Both the position numbers and the translations under genes were made by a program. This document shows, in pieces, positions 17,092 to 26,395 of a stretch of 64,000 nucleotides of DNA (position 1 is the stretch's first letter; every line of letters begins with the position of its first letter). Source of the stretch: Rufibacter roseus (GTDB taxonomy: Bacteria > Bacteroidota > Bacteroidia > Cytophagales > Hymenobacteraceae); assembly GCF_001647285.1 (NCBI RefSeq), contig NZ_LRML01000006.1:124001-188000 (forward strand). Direction: 5' to 3'. Under the pieces are notes generated by a model. The model worked only from the letters and a program-made list of their open reading frames with translations, made no database searches and was not told the DNA's origin.

Positions 17092-19716
17092 ATGACCTCT
17101 GCCGAAATACGCCAGCAGTTCCTAGATTTCTTCGCCTCTAAAGGCCACCAGATTGTACCGTCGGCTCCCATTGTGGTGAAAGACGACCCAACGCTCATGT
17201 TCATTAACTCGGGCATGGCGCCATTCAAAGATTATTTTCTGGGCAACAAACCTGCGCCTTCACCAAGAGTGGCTGATACCCAGAAGTGTCTGCGCGTATC
17301 TGGCAAGCACAACGACCTGGAGGAAGTAGGCTACGACACCTATCACCACACCATGTTCGAGATGCTGGGCAACTGGAGCTTCGGCGATTATTTCAAGCAG
17401 GAAGCTCTGCCTTGGGCCTGGGAGTTATTGACTGAGGTGTACAAGCTGCCCAAAGAACGCATGTACGTGAGCGTGTTTGGGGGAGATGAAAAAGAAAATC
17501 TGCCCGTTGACCAAGAGGCATTCGATATCTGGAAAAGAATATTGGGCGGTGAAGAGCGGATTCTCTACGGCTCAAAGAAAGACAACTTCTGGGAAATGGG
17601 CGATACAGGCCCGTGCGGCCCGTGTTCCGAGATACACGTGGATTTACGCTCAGACGAGGAAATAGCCAAAATACCTGGCAAGGATTTGGTGAACAACGAT
17701 CATCCGCAGGTGGTGGAGATTTGGAACAACGTATTCATGGAGTTTAACCGTTTGGCCAATGGCTCTCTGGTAAAACTACCTGCACAACACGTAGATACGG
17801 GCATGGGCTTCGAGCGTTTGTGCATGGCCATTCAGGGCAAGCAATCGAACTATGACACCGATGTTTTCCAGCCTATGATTCAATTCATTGCTGGGGAGGC
17901 CGGTGTGACGTATGGCGACGATGAAAAAATAGACATTGCCATCAGAGTAATCGCCGACCATATCCGTGCCATTGCCTTTACCATTGCCGATGGCCAGTTG
18001 CCGAGCAACAACAAAGCGGGCTATGTGATCCGCAGGATTCTGCGCCGTGCCGTTCGTTATGCTTTCACTTATCTGAACTTCAAGAAGCCGTTCTTGAATA
18101 CCATTGTTCCGGTATTGGCTGACCAACTGGCGAATGTGTTCCCAGAATTGAAAGCGCAGCAGGCTTTTGTGCAGCGGGTGATTGAGGAAGAAGAGAATGC
18201 TTTCCTTCGTACTCTTGAGAACGGTTTGAAGCGTTTGGAGTCTCTGAACGATACCTTTAAAACGAACGGCAACACCATTGATGGTAAAACCGCTTTTGAA
18301 CTGTACGACACCTTCGGATTTCCGCTGGATTTAACGGCGCTCATTGCCAAAGAAAACGGGTTTACCATTGACGAGGCTGGCTTTACGTCAGAAATGGAGC
18401 AGCAGAAAAACCGGTCACGTAACGCCGCCGCCACTGAGCAAGGGGACTGGGTGATTCTGCAGCCTGATGTGGAAACGGAGAACATCTGCTATGATGCTGA
18501 AACCACTGAGGCCCGTATTGTTCGTTACCGTCAGGTGACCGCCAAAAACAAAAAAGAATTCCACGTGGTGCTGGACCGCACGCCTTTCTACGCCGAAAGC
18601 GGCGGACAGGTAGGTGACACCGGTCTTCTGGAATCAGCTAGTGGCAAAGTGAAAGTGCTTGACACGAAAAAGGAGAACGACCTGATTCTGCACATCACCA
18701 ATGAATTGCCTAAAGATTTAGATGCTCCGGTTACCGCCAAAGTTGACAGCAAACGCCGCGCCCTTATTAAGAAGAACCACTCGGCTACGCACTTGCTTCA
18801 CGCTGCTCTTAAGCAGGTTCTTGGTGACCACGTGAACCAGAAAGGCTCCTTGGTAAGCGATAAGCTACTGCGTTTTGACTTCTCGCACTTCACCAAAGTG
18901 ACTGAGGAGCAACTGCGTGAGGTGGAACGGATCGTGAATGAGCGCATACGGGAGTCTATTGAAAAAGACGAGCAGCGCAACGTGCCCATTGAGCAGGCCA
19001 GGCAAATGGGAGCAACAGCGTTGTTTGGTGAGAAATACGGTGATTTTGTGCGGGTCATTACGTTCGGCAAAGAATACAGCATTGAGCTTTGCGGCGGTAT
19101 TCACGTGCAAAACACAGGTAACATAGGCTTCTTCAAAATTGTCAGCGAAAGCTCCGTGGCCGCGGGCGTTAGACGTATTGAAGCCGTGACTGCAGATGTA
19201 GCCGAAGATTTTGTAGACCAGCAGATTTCTCAATTTGAGGAGGTGAAGCAGGTGCTGGGCGTGCAGAAGGAATTCGGCAAAGCCATAGAAAAACTGCAGG
19301 ACGAGAACACTGCTCTCCGTAAGCAGTTAGAGGCATTTGAATTAAAGCAGGTAACAGCCCAAAAAGAGAAGCTGGCGTCACAAGTACGTGAAGTGAATGG
19401 TGTTAACTTTTTGTCTGCCAAAGTAGAAGTGAGCAACGCTGATTACCTTAAAAAGCTTGCTTTTGACCTGCGCAGCGTGGTAGACAACCTGGTGCTGGTT
19501 TTAGCCGCCGATGTAGACGGAAAACCACAACTAGCCGTTATGCTCTCAGACGAAGTAGTTTCAGGAAAGGGCCTGAACGCCGTGCAAATGGTGAAAGAAT
19601 TGGCCAAGGAAATAAAAGGCGGCGGCGGCGGACAACCATTCTACGCCACAGCCGGTGGTAAAGAAGTTTCAGGATTAGAGGCGGCCTTGGCTAAAGCTGA
19701 GGCACTAATTCAATAA
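17092..19716 (+). CDS. alaS: Alanyl-tRNA synthetase
   Basis: Charges tRNA-Ala. I start it at ATG 17092 ([19 protein letters not shown]), the conserved N-terminus, giving 874 residues. The frame is open 73 codons further up, but that part runs through repeats. Domains in order: class II catalytic core ([26 protein letters not shown] region, GMGFERL), the tRNA-binding helical region, the editing domain with [11 protein letters not shown] and the zinc-site [10 protein letters not shown], and the C-Ala domain ending [15 protein letters not shown]. The gene is followed by a terminator-like palindrome. Confidence 0.97.
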   Translation: MTSAEIRQQFLDFFASKGHQIVPSAPIVVKDDPTLMFINSGMAPFKDYFLGNKPAPSPRVADTQKCLRVSGKHNDLEEVGYDTYHHTMFEMLGNWSFGDYFKQEALPWAWELLTEVYKLPKERMYVSVFGGDEKENLPVDQEAFDIWKRILGGEERILYGSKKDNFWEMGDTGPCGPCSEIHVDLRSDEEIAKIPGKDLVNNDHPQVVEIWNNVFMEFNRLANGSLVKLPAQHVDTGMGFERLCMAIQGKQSNYDTDVFQPMIQFIAGEAGVTYGDDEKIDIAIRVIADHIRAIAFTIADGQLPSNNKAGYVIRRILRRAVRYAFTYLNFKKPFLNTIVPVLADQLANVFPELKAQQAFVQRVIEEEENAFLRTLENGLKRLESLNDTFKTNGNTIDGKTAFELYDTFGFPLDLTALIAKENGFTIDEAGFTSEMEQQKNRSRNAAATEQGDWVILQPDVETENICYDAETTEARIVRYRQVTAKNKKEFHVVLDRTPFYAESGGQVGDTGLLESASGKVKVLDTKKENDLILHITNELPKDLDAPVTAKVDSKRRALIKKNHSATHLLHAALKQVLGDHVNQKGSLVSDKLLRFDFSHFTKVTEEQLREVERIVNERIRESIEKDEQRNVPIEQARQMGATALFGEKYGDFVRVITFGKEYSIELCGGIHVQNTGNIGFFKIVSESSVAAGVRRIEAVTADVAEDFVDQQISQFEEVKQVLGVQKEFGKAIEKLQDENTALRKQLEAFELKQVTAQKEKLASQVREVNGVNFLSAKVEVSNADYLKKLAFDLRSVVDNLVLVLAADVDGKPQLAVMLSDEVVSGKGLNAVQMVKELAKEIKGGGGGQPFYATAGGKEVSGLEAALAKAEALIQ

Positions 19717-19720
19717 TTAC

Positions 19721-19762
19721 CTCCGTTTTCAGGCTGTTTTCTGAAAAGCAGCCTGAAAACAG
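19721..19762. repeat. GTTTT palindrome, copy 8
   Basis: CGTTTTCAGGCTGTTTTC pairs with GAAAAGCAGCCTGAAAACAG. It starts 5 bp after the alaS stop. Confidence 0.85.
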
Positions 19763-19788
19763 AAATATCTTAGTCAATTAAGTTTAAC

Positions 19789-19838
19789 TGTGGCGCTTAA
19801 GTAACTTATGATAATTTGTAAGTTACTTACGCGCCACA
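19789..19838. repeat. 20-bp inverted repeat hairpin
   Basis: Arms of 20 bp at 19789-19808 and 19819-19838 pair with one mismatch around the loop TGATAATTTG. Ends are TGTGGCGC and GCGCCACA. Its sequence is unrelated to the GTTTT palindromes on either side. Confidence 0.8.
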
Positions 19839-19890
19839 GAAAGATAAATTCGCAAAAAATCTTTTTAGTAAGGAGTCTGTAAAAAAAAGC

Positions 19891-19931
19891 CGATTTTCGG
19901 CTGTTTTTCAGAAAGTAGACCCAAAACAGAA
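19891..19931. repeat. GTTTT palindrome, copy 9
   Basis: TTTTCGGCTGTTTTTC faces GAAAGTAGACCCAAAACAG, with imperfect pairing. It is the second copy in the alaS-gatB spacer. Confidence 0.65.
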
Positions 19932-19943
19932 CCGTGTAGAAAA

Positions 19944-19978
19944 GTCTTGATACTTGCTACGCGATACTTGATACGACA
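19944..19978. repeat. 35-bp heptad array (TACTTGA type)
   Basis: Five 7-bp units: GTCTTGA, TACTTGC, TACGCGA, TACTTGA, TACGACA, ending 9 bp before the gatB start codon. No inverted partner array was found nearby. Confidence 0.75.
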
Positions 19979-19987
19979 AATACAAAC

Positions 19988-21445
19988 ATGAACGAAGACA
20001 TCCGTTCCCAATACCAGGCTATTATTGGTCTGGAAGTACACGCACAGTTGCTGACCGAGAGTAAAGCTTATTCCGCTGACTCTACTGAGTACGGTATGCT
20101 GCCCAATACTAACCTCAGCGTTATTACCTTGGGGCATCCGGGCACTTTGCCGCGCATCAACAAAAAAGTGGTGGAGATGGCCCTTAAAATGGGTTTGGCT
20201 ACGAACTCTGATATTACGCGCCACAACCTGTACGCCCGCAAGAACTACTTTTACCCAGATCTTCCGAAGGGCTACCAGATTACCCAGGACAAAACGCCAA
20301 TCTGTACCAAAGGGCACGTCCTGATCAAAACAAAAGAGGGCAGGGAGAAACGCATTGGCATTACCCGCATTCATATGGAGGAAGATGCCGGAAAGTCTAT
20401 GCACTTAGCTGGCGAAACGGAGACCTTGGTAGACTTTAACCGTGCCGGTACGCCATTGATTGAAATTGTGTCAGAGCCAGACATCCGTGATTCAGAAGAG
20501 GCCTATGCTTACCTGCAGGAAATCAAGCAGCTGGTCATGTACCTGGAGATCTGTGACGGTAACATGGAAGAAGGCTCACTCCGTTGCGATGCCAACATCT
20601 CTGTCATGCGCAAAGACGCTGACAAGTGGGGCACTAAGGTGGAGGTGAAGAACATGAACTCCTTCCGGAACGTGCAGCGAGCCATAGAACACGAGATAGA
20701 CCGGCAGATTGCTATATTAGAAGAAGGCGGAACGGTATACTCCGAAACCAGAAACTTTGACGCCAACACCGGCACCACCACCGGCATGCGCTCCAAAGAA
20801 ACCCTGAACGACTACCGCTATTTCCCTGAGCCCGACCTGCCACCTCTGGTAATTTCTGAGGAATGGTTGGAGAAGGTGCGGTCAGAAATGCCCGCTTTGC
20901 CGCAGGAGCTGTACAAGCGTTTCACCCAAGAGTATGGCTTGTCTGATTATGACGCCGGAGTGCTGACCGACGAGAAAGGCATAGCCTTGTATTTTGATGC
21001 GCTGTGCCAGCAGACCAAGAACTACAAAGCAGCTGCTAACTGGATGAGCGGTCCGGTAAAGTCTTACCTGAACGAGCTAACGCTGTCAATAGGAGCTTTC
21101 CCGCTTCAGGCAAAGCAAATTGCGGAGCTGATTGAGCTGGTAGGCAGCAACAAAGTGAGCCATACCGTAGCCGCCAAGCAAATCTTCCCGTATTTACTAG
21201 AGAACCCAGGCAAAACTGCCCAGCAGGTTGCCACAGAGCAGAATCTGGTGCAGGAATCAGATGAAGGAGCCTTGCAGCAGATGATTGATGAAATACTGGC
21301 GGCTAACCCTCAGAAAGTAGCAGAATATAAAGGAGGCAAAGTTTCTTTAGTGGGTATGTTCATGGGGGATCTAATGAAGAAAACCAAGGGGAAAGCCGAT
21401 CCTAAGTTGGCAAATAAACTATTGAAAGAGAGCTTAGATAAATAG
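19988..21445 (+). CDS. gatB: Asp/Glu-tRNA amidotransferase subunit B
   Basis: Subunit of the GatCAB enzyme that converts Glu-tRNA(Gln) or Asp-tRNA(Asn) to the amidated form. 485 residues, usual length. Family signatures are IIGLEVHAQLLTESKAY near the N-terminus, LPKGYQITQ, the motif GITRIHMEEDAGKS near residue 117, DFNRAGTPLIEIVSEPD, LRCDANISV and the C-terminal YqeY-like helical tail (GKVSLVGMFMGDLMKKTKGKADP). gatA and gatC are not in the window. The TlpA-like gene follows after 18 bp. Confidence 0.97.
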   Translation: MNEDIRSQYQAIIGLEVHAQLLTESKAYSADSTEYGMLPNTNLSVITLGHPGTLPRINKKVVEMALKMGLATNSDITRHNLYARKNYFYPDLPKGYQITQDKTPICTKGHVLIKTKEGREKRIGITRIHMEEDAGKSMHLAGETETLVDFNRAGTPLIEIVSEPDIRDSEEAYAYLQEIKQLVMYLEICDGNMEEGSLRCDANISVMRKDADKWGTKVEVKNMNSFRNVQRAIEHEIDRQIAILEEGGTVYSETRNFDANTGTTTGMRSKETLNDYRYFPEPDLPPLVISEEWLEKVRSEMPALPQELYKRFTQEYGLSDYDAGVLTDEKGIALYFDALCQQTKNYKAAANWMSGPVKSYLNELTLSIGAFPLQAKQIAELIELVGSNKVSHTVAAKQIFPYLLENPGKTAQQVATEQNLVQESDEGALQQMIDEILAANPQKVAEYKGGKVSLVGMFMGDLMKKTKGKADPKLANKLLKESLDK

Positions 21446-21463
21446 GCTCATCTATAGAAAAAC

Positions 21464-22588
21464 ATGAAAAAGCAAATCTTGATGGCCGCTGTGACACTGA
21501 CAGTGTTTGGGGCCTGCCAAAAGAAAGGCGTAACCACCGCCGATACCGATAAAAGTTACCGCATCTCCGGTAAAATCAACAACATGACCACAGGTCAGGT
21601 GTACCTGGACGAGCTAGGTGAACAGTCATTCGTTCCGAAAGATACGGCCACCATCAACCAGGACGGAACCTTTGTCATGGAGGGGCGAGTGGAGGAACCG
21701 GCTATCTATAAATTGGCGTTCGACAATCAAGAAGGCATCATGATAGTGGTAGATAACAGCAGCATTGAAATTACTGCCGATTCTGGCCGTGTTGCGGAAA
21801 GCTACACCATTAAAGGGTCAAGAGACTCTGAGCTAATTCAGCAATTGAACACTATCATGAAAGGCATGCAAGACAAGGCAACCAGCCTGAACACTCAGTT
21901 TCAGGTAGCTGCCGAGGCTGGCAATGAGGCTGAGATGAGACGCCTGCAGGAAGAGTTCATGAGCATGCAGAAGAGCAGCCAGCAACAGATGAAGACCTTC
22001 ATTAGAGCAAATCCTAATTCTGTGGTGGCCGTGTACTCGGCGGGTAATATTCTGAACTTAGACGAAGAGTTTGCTTTTGTAGACAGCATGGCCGAAGCAT
22101 TTAAGAGCAACCTGCCAGATTCAAAATACACCAAATCGCTGGAGGCGAAGTTGTCAAAAATGCGTTCTACTGCCGTGGGTAGTGTGGCTCCAGACATAAA
22201 GCTAGCTTCTCCCAGCGGAAATGAAATTGCCCTTTCTTCGCTGCGCGGTAAATATGTGCTGATTGACTTCTGGGCCAGCTGGTGTGGACCATGCCGTCAG
22301 GAAAACCCGAACGTTGTGCGTATGTACAACCAGTACAAAGACAAGGGATTTGAGATTTTTGGAGTGAGTTTAGACCAAGACAGAGCCAAGTGGTTAAAAG
22401 CTATTGAAGCAGATAAATTAACCTGGCCGCATGTGTCTGACCTGAAAGGGTGGGAGAGCAGCGCTGCCTCATTGTATGGCGTAACCGCTATTCCTCAAAC
22501 GGTTTTATTAGACAAAGAAGGTAAAATCATTGCCAAAAACTTAAGAGGTGCCGCACTGGAAGAGAAATTAGCGTCACTGCTGAAATAG
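21464..22588 (+). CDS. TlpA-like thioredoxin lipoprotein with DUF4369
   Basis: Predicted membrane-anchored thiol-disulfide protein of 374 residues. Lipoprotein signal MKKQILMAAVTLTVFGAC, lipobox FGAC. Residues ~30-130 match the DUF4369 type (SYRISGKINNMTTGQVYLDE), a helical linker follows, and from about 235 a thioredoxin domain contains DFWASWCGPCRQEN with redox cysteines C274 and C277. YGVTAIPQTVLLD carries the cis-proline of the fold. This architecture is common in Bacteroidota; substrates are generally unknown. A strong bidirectional terminator follows. Confidence 0.92.
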   Translation: MKKQILMAAVTLTVFGACQKKGVTTADTDKSYRISGKINNMTTGQVYLDELGEQSFVPKDTATINQDGTFVMEGRVEEPAIYKLAFDNQEGIMIVVDNSSIEITADSGRVAESYTIKGSRDSELIQQLNTIMKGMQDKATSLNTQFQVAAEAGNEAEMRRLQEEFMSMQKSSQQQMKTFIRANPNSVVAVYSAGNILNLDEEFAFVDSMAEAFKSNLPDSKYTKSLEAKLSKMRSTAVGSVAPDIKLASPSGNEIALSSLRGKYVLIDFWASWCGPCRQENPNVVRMYNQYKDKGFEIFGVSLDQDRAKWLKAIEADKLTWPHVSDLKGWESSAASLYGVTAIPQTVLLDKEGKIIAKNLRGAALEEKLASLLK

Positions 22589-22603
22589 ATACTGTACACT
22601 CTT

Positions 22604-22643
22604 CAAAAAGAAAGGCTGCCCATATGGGCAGCCTTTCTTTTTG
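22604..22643. terminator. Bidirectional intrinsic terminator
   Basis: AAAAAGAAAGGCTGCC and its exact complement GGCAGCCTTTCTTTTT surround the loop CATATG. It lies between two convergent genes and has A-rich and T-rich tracts on both sides. Confidence 0.92.
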
Positions 22644-22684
22644 TATCATAAATAGATTTGGGAATGAGCCTATCTATCGAATGC

Positions 22685-23269
22685 CTACTGAAGAAATATT
22701 TTCTGTAAAACATCCCACAATTTCTTCTTCAACTCATTGCTTTGCTCAATATCAGAAAGGGAATCAATCCGAACAAACCGAGTTTCATCTAATTTGTACA
22801 TTCGGTAAGGTTCCAGCTTAAGCAAGTTTTCAATAGGCAAATGTTCACCAAAAACTAAAATATGCCGTGCCTGCTGCTCCCGTGCTATAACCTTCACGTT
22901 GTGCGTCAGCTGGTTCGATAGATTCCCGAATTTTACCTCTAAAGATGCCAAACCTACGGCAGCCAGTACTTTCTGCAAGAAAGGGTGATTAGGCAATTGA
23001 GGGAAAACATTTTTAGGTACATCAAATAAAAGGTAGGTGCCTTTCAAAGCTTCCCCCAACCATTCAATAGCCGGTACATCTGCAACGGCGGGTGCCGCAA
23101 TTTCTTCCTTCACAACAGGTGATACTTGCACTTGCTGTTCAGGAGCCACCACAGCGGCGGTAGAAGGTACTGGTGAATCTGCCAAAGGCTGTTCTTCCGG
23201 AATCAGGTACAGGGTGTCTTGAGCGTAAAGGTGCTGCAAGAATGGAAGATCGGCTGGCGTATGGCTCAT
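22685..23269 (-). CDS. Hypothetical protein, possibly DNA polymerase III psi-like
   Basis: 194 residues, no firm family assignment. Residues ~30-65 are a low-complexity linker rich in Pro, Ala and Val. The C-terminal ~120 residues look like a compact alpha/beta domain (FLQKVLAAVGLASLEV, HILVFGEHL, then LKKKLWDVLQKIF). That order (a helix near the start, the strand ending in G-E-L-P, and a final KxxLWxxL helix) resembles clamp-loader subunit psi (HolD), but identity is low and I propose it only as a possibility. It is followed by the bidirectional terminator at 22604. Confidence 0.6.
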   Translation of the reverse strand: MSHTPADLPFLQHLYAQDTLYLIPEEQPLADSPVPSTAAVVAPEQQVQVSPVVKEEIAAPAVADVPAIEWLGEALKGTYLLFDVPKNVFPQLPNHPFLQKVLAAVGLASLEVKFGNLSNQLTHNVKVIAREQQARHILVFGEHLPIENLLKLEPYRMYKLDETRFVRIDSLSDIEQSNELKKKLWDVLQKIFLQ

Positions 23270-23311
23270 TTGTTTTTGAGGTGTTTTCCCAAAAATAGGT
23301 TAAAAACAGAA
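23270..23311. repeat. GTTTT palindrome, copy 10
   Basis: TTGTTTTTGAGGTGTTTTCC faces AAAAATAGGTTAAAAACAGA. It fills the gap between the thioesterase stop and the start of the next gene on the minus strand. Confidence 0.7.
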
Positions 23312-23827
23312 CTACAGATTAAAGATAGACTTCAGCTCGTTGGCATCATGCGGTTTCATTCTGCCGGCTAAAATCAGGCGTAATTGCCGCCGACGTAAGG
23401 CACCATCATACAGTCTTACTTCCTCTTCCGTTTCAGGTACGGCTTCAGGAACTGTTGTGGGTTTTCCGTTTTGGTCAAGAGCCACGAAGGTAAAAAACGC
23501 CTCGTTTGACATCACCTTTGTCCCGGAAGGAATATCCTCTGCCCACACGTTGATATGTACCTCCATGGAAGTACTGAAGGCCCTGGTCACTTTCGCCTCA
23601 AGGGTAACCACGTTACCTAACTTGATGCTCTTTTTAAAAGAAACATTATCAACCGAGGCTGTAACAACTATACGGTTTGAGTGCTTTTGGGCAGCAATGG
23701 CCGAGACAATGTCCATCCAATGCATCATTTTACCCCCCATTAAGTTATGTAGGGTGTTGGTGTCATTGGGCAGCACGAGCTCGGTCATCTGCACATAAGA
23801 TTCTTTAGCTAGCTTTTGCTTATGCAT
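23312..23827 (-). CDS. Acyl-CoA thioesterase (hotdog fold)
   Basis: Hydrolyses acyl-CoA to free acid and CoA. 171 residues from ATG 23827 (MHKQKLAKESYVQMTELV); a start 45 bp upstream is open but adds an unlike tail. The hotdog signature is LPNDTNTLHNLMGGKMMHWMD with Asn/Asp catalytic-type residues, followed by VTASVDNVSFKKSIKLGNVV and EAFFTFVALDQNGKP. It matches the YciA/BFIT-type family. Substrate length is not predictable. Confidence 0.93.
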   Translation of the reverse strand: MHKQKLAKESYVQMTELVLPNDTNTLHNLMGGKMMHWMDIVSAIAAQKHSNRIVVTASVDNVSFKKSIKLGNVVTLEAKVTRAFSTSMEVHINVWAEDIPSGTKVMSNEAFFTFVALDQNGKPTTVPEAVPETEEEVRLYDGALRRRQLRLILAGRMKPHDANELKSIFNL

Positions 23828-23918
23828 GCGGTGTTGTGTGTTTAAAGTGCAAAGATACACCTCATTCCCCAAAGGGGAGAAACTAATTAAACAGTACTGT
23901 GAACAGAGCCGTAGCTTT

Positions 23919-24569
23919 CTATTTCCAGCCTTGTTTTCCTAAAAGAGGAACAAACTTAAAGTTATCGTACTCTTCTTTGGTGAATTCTTCTTGGTCTACC
24001 CGGGTAATACGCAGCATTTTCTGCACTCCGGTATCTCCTACCGGTATTACCAATTTTCCGCCTATGGTTAACTGAGTTAGAAGCGTTTTGGGGATAATAG
24101 GTGCGCCAGCGGTCACAATGATTTTATGGTAGGGGGCATGTTGCGGCAGCCCTTCAGAACCGTCGCCCAGGTATGTGTGGGGCTGTAGCCCCATGATTTT
24201 GAATTGCTTTAGCGCCTTATGGTACAGCACTTCGTTATACTCAATGGTGTACACCTGGGGGGTGAGCTGTAGCAGCACACTGCACTGGTACCCAGATCCT
24301 GTGCCTATTTCCAAAACTTTATCTGATGGTTGTACTTCCAGCAGTTCTGTTTGGTAGGCAACTGTATAAGGCTGTGAGATAGTCTGTCCTTCGCCTATAG
24401 GAAAGGCTTTGTCTTGGTAGGCTTGTTCCAGAAACGCTTTTTCAAAAAAGAAATGACGTGGCACCTGCTCCAGGGCTTTGAGTACCCGTTGATCTTTTAT
24501 CCCTTTTTCCTGCACAACGCGCACCAGGCTTTTACGCATGCCTTTGTGCCTGTAACTATCTTCTAACAT
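23919..24569 (-). CDS. pcm: Protein-L-isoaspartate O-methyltransferase
   Basis: Repairs isoaspartyl residues in damaged proteins by S-adenosylmethionine-dependent methylation. 216 residues with VPRHFFFEKAFLEQAYQDKA, the family segment PIGEGQTISQPYTVA, the SAM motif VLEIGTGSGYQ and IIVTAGAPIIP. The C-terminus ends VPLLGKQGW, typical of this family. Single gene on the minus strand. Confidence 0.96.
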   Translation of the reverse strand: MLEDSYRHKGMRKSLVRVVQEKGIKDQRVLKALEQVPRHFFFEKAFLEQAYQDKAFPIGEGQTISQPYTVAYQTELLEVQPSDKVLEIGTGSGYQCSVLLQLTPQVYTIEYNEVLYHKALKQFKIMGLQPHTYLGDGSEGLPQHAPYHKIIVTAGAPIIPKTLLTQLTIGGKLVIPVGDTGVQKMLRITRVDQEEFTKEEYDNFKFVPLLGKQGWK

Positions 24570-24830
24570 ACATCATTATTCTCTGCAACTATTTGCGATA
24601 CCTTGGGGCAATACGCTGAAACGCGCGCAAAAATAGAAATTCCCACGGTATCAGGGTCTGTTTAATTCGTTTTTGCCGGTTTTAAAATTATTTATGACTG
24701 TTTAAGGTGTAAATTTAGCATCGCTCTACTGCTGAAGTCTTAATTTATCTGCCGGTATTTCATTTTTGCTTGTAGCTTTGCAGATGGAAAGACGGGCTTT
24801 ACTAAAAAAGTAGCTGGTTAATCATTAAGA

Positions 24831-26237
24831 ATGCGCTTCAACCGAAATGTACATGTTTATAAAATTGTGCTCGCCGATTTTGTGGCGGCATTTTTAGCAT
24901 GGCTGGTTTTCTACTTCTCCCGTTACGACTTCTTCTTTGAGGCTGCCGGAATCAAAATTCCCCTTATTGTGGGCAGATCTTTAATAGTTGCTTCCTTCTG
25001 GGTGATTTTATATGCGTTACTTGGACGCTACCGTCATGTATTCCGGCTCTCCAGGTTCAGGGAATTTTTGAACTTAGGCACCATCTCTTTTAGTGGGGCA
25101 GTGGCTGTATTGATAGCTTTTCTGGTGGAAGACCCCATCATGCTCAATACTGAACTTTACTTCAAACCCATCGTCTCGTATTTTATTATCCATTTTTTAC
25201 TGGCGGTAGTTTTTAAGATGATTGCGCTTTTTCACCTGAAGAGATTGGTGAAAGACGGCAAAGTCTTTTTCAACTCTGTATTGGTTGGATCAAGCGTTAA
25301 CGCACGCGAGGTGTATGAAGAGGTAAAAAGCAACAACCACCACTTAGGGCTCAAGTTTCTGGGATTTGTGCAAAGTCAACCAACCCAACCCGACTCGTTT
25401 CAGGAGCAACTGCCATGCCTGGGTTCTTTTAGAGGCTTGCCTGAAGTTATTCAGCAGCATAAGATTGAAGAGGTTGTCATTGCCATTGAGCCATCAGAGC
25501 ACAAGCTCATTGAACAAATTTTAAGCTCATTGGAAGGGGAGAATGTGCGCATCAGTATTTTGGCCGATGTGTACCAGATTTTACTGGGATCGGTGAAGGT
25601 GCAGCATTTGTTCGGAAGCCCGCTTATTGAAATTAAGCGCGACCTGATGCCTATTTGGCAGCAGATACTCAAGAGAGCCTTTGATTTAAGTGCCGCCGTC
25701 ATAGTGTTGGTACTGTTTTCACCGCTGTATGCTTTTCTGGGTTTTATGGTCAAAATGTCTTCGCCGGGGCCTATTTTTTTCTCGCAGGAAAGGGTAGGTT
25801 TACATGGTAAGCCGTTCCAGATCTACAAGTTCCGCAGCATGTATACTGATGCCGAGAAAATGGGGCCGGCGCTTTCTTCTGACACAGATCCAAGGGTGAC
25901 TAAAATTGGGCGGTTTATGCGCAAAGTGAGGCTCGATGAGCTTCCGCAGTTTTTCAACGTGCTGATTGGTGACATGAGCATTGTAGGGCCACGCCCAGAG
26001 CGACAGTTCTTCATTGACCTTATTATGCAGGAAGCCCCTCATTACCGCCACTTGCAGCGCGTAAGACCAGGCATCACCTCACTGGGGCAGGTCAAGTTTG
26101 GATATGCCCAAAATGTGCAGGAAATGGTCAGACGCCTCAAATACGACATCTTGTACATAGAAAACATGTCTCTAGCCATGGATTTTCGAGTACTTATGTA
26201 CACCATCAAAATTATTATTGAGGGAAGAGGGAAGTAG
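24831..26237 (+). CDS. Undecaprenyl-phosphate sugar-1-phosphate transferase
   Basis: Membrane enzyme that moves a sugar-1-phosphate from a nucleotide sugar to undecaprenyl phosphate, starting an exopolysaccharide or O-antigen unit. 468 residues of the WcaJ/WbaP class. Four N-terminal helices (to about residue 140) are followed by a Rossmann-like cytoplasmic domain, then a fifth helix (about 287-305) and the catalytic domain with SSPGPIFFSQERVG, YKFRSMYTDAE, KVRLDELPQFFNVL and GDMSIVGPRPER. No other polysaccharide genes are adjacent. The sugar is unknown. Confidence 0.93.
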   Translation: MRFNRNVHVYKIVLADFVAAFLAWLVFYFSRYDFFFEAAGIKIPLIVGRSLIVASFWVILYALLGRYRHVFRLSRFREFLNLGTISFSGAVAVLIAFLVEDPIMLNTELYFKPIVSYFIIHFLLAVVFKMIALFHLKRLVKDGKVFFNSVLVGSSVNAREVYEEVKSNNHHLGLKFLGFVQSQPTQPDSFQEQLPCLGSFRGLPEVIQQHKIEEVVIAIEPSEHKLIEQILSSLEGENVRISILADVYQILLGSVKVQHLFGSPLIEIKRDLMPIWQQILKRAFDLSAAVIVLVLFSPLYAFLGFMVKMSSPGPIFFSQERVGLHGKPFQIYKFRSMYTDAEKMGPALSSDTDPRVTKIGRFMRKVRLDELPQFFNVLIGDMSIVGPRPERQFFIDLIMQEAPHYRHLQRVRPGITSLGQVKFGYAQNVQEMVRRLKYDILYIENMSLAMDFRVLMYTIKIIIEGRGK

Positions 26238-26243
26238 TTTTTG

Positions 26244-26384
26244 TAATGATCAATGAACAATGAGTAATGATTATTACCTAAGCTTGTTCTCTTTACAATC
26301 ATTGAACTTTTCATTTCCTTTTTTTAAAAAAATAATGAGCATTGAAGTAAAACTACCAATAATCATTGCTCATTAATCATTACA
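26244..26384. repeat. Inverted heptad arrays (YAATGAN units)
   Basis: The left arm has TAATGAT, CAATGAA, CAATGAG, TAATGAT (26244-26271). The right arm (26358-26384), read on the minus strand, has TAATGAT, TAATGAG, CAATGAT. The arms are the same apart from one heptad more on the left. A second, inner inverted pair of the same kind lies near 26297 and 26333. The array fills the spacer before ribE. Confidence 0.8.
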
Positions 26385-26395
26385 CATTTAAGAAA

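Noticed and set aside
26238..26395. FMN riboswitch before ribE
   Set aside because: The leader consists of AATGA heptads and shows none of the conserved RFN segments.
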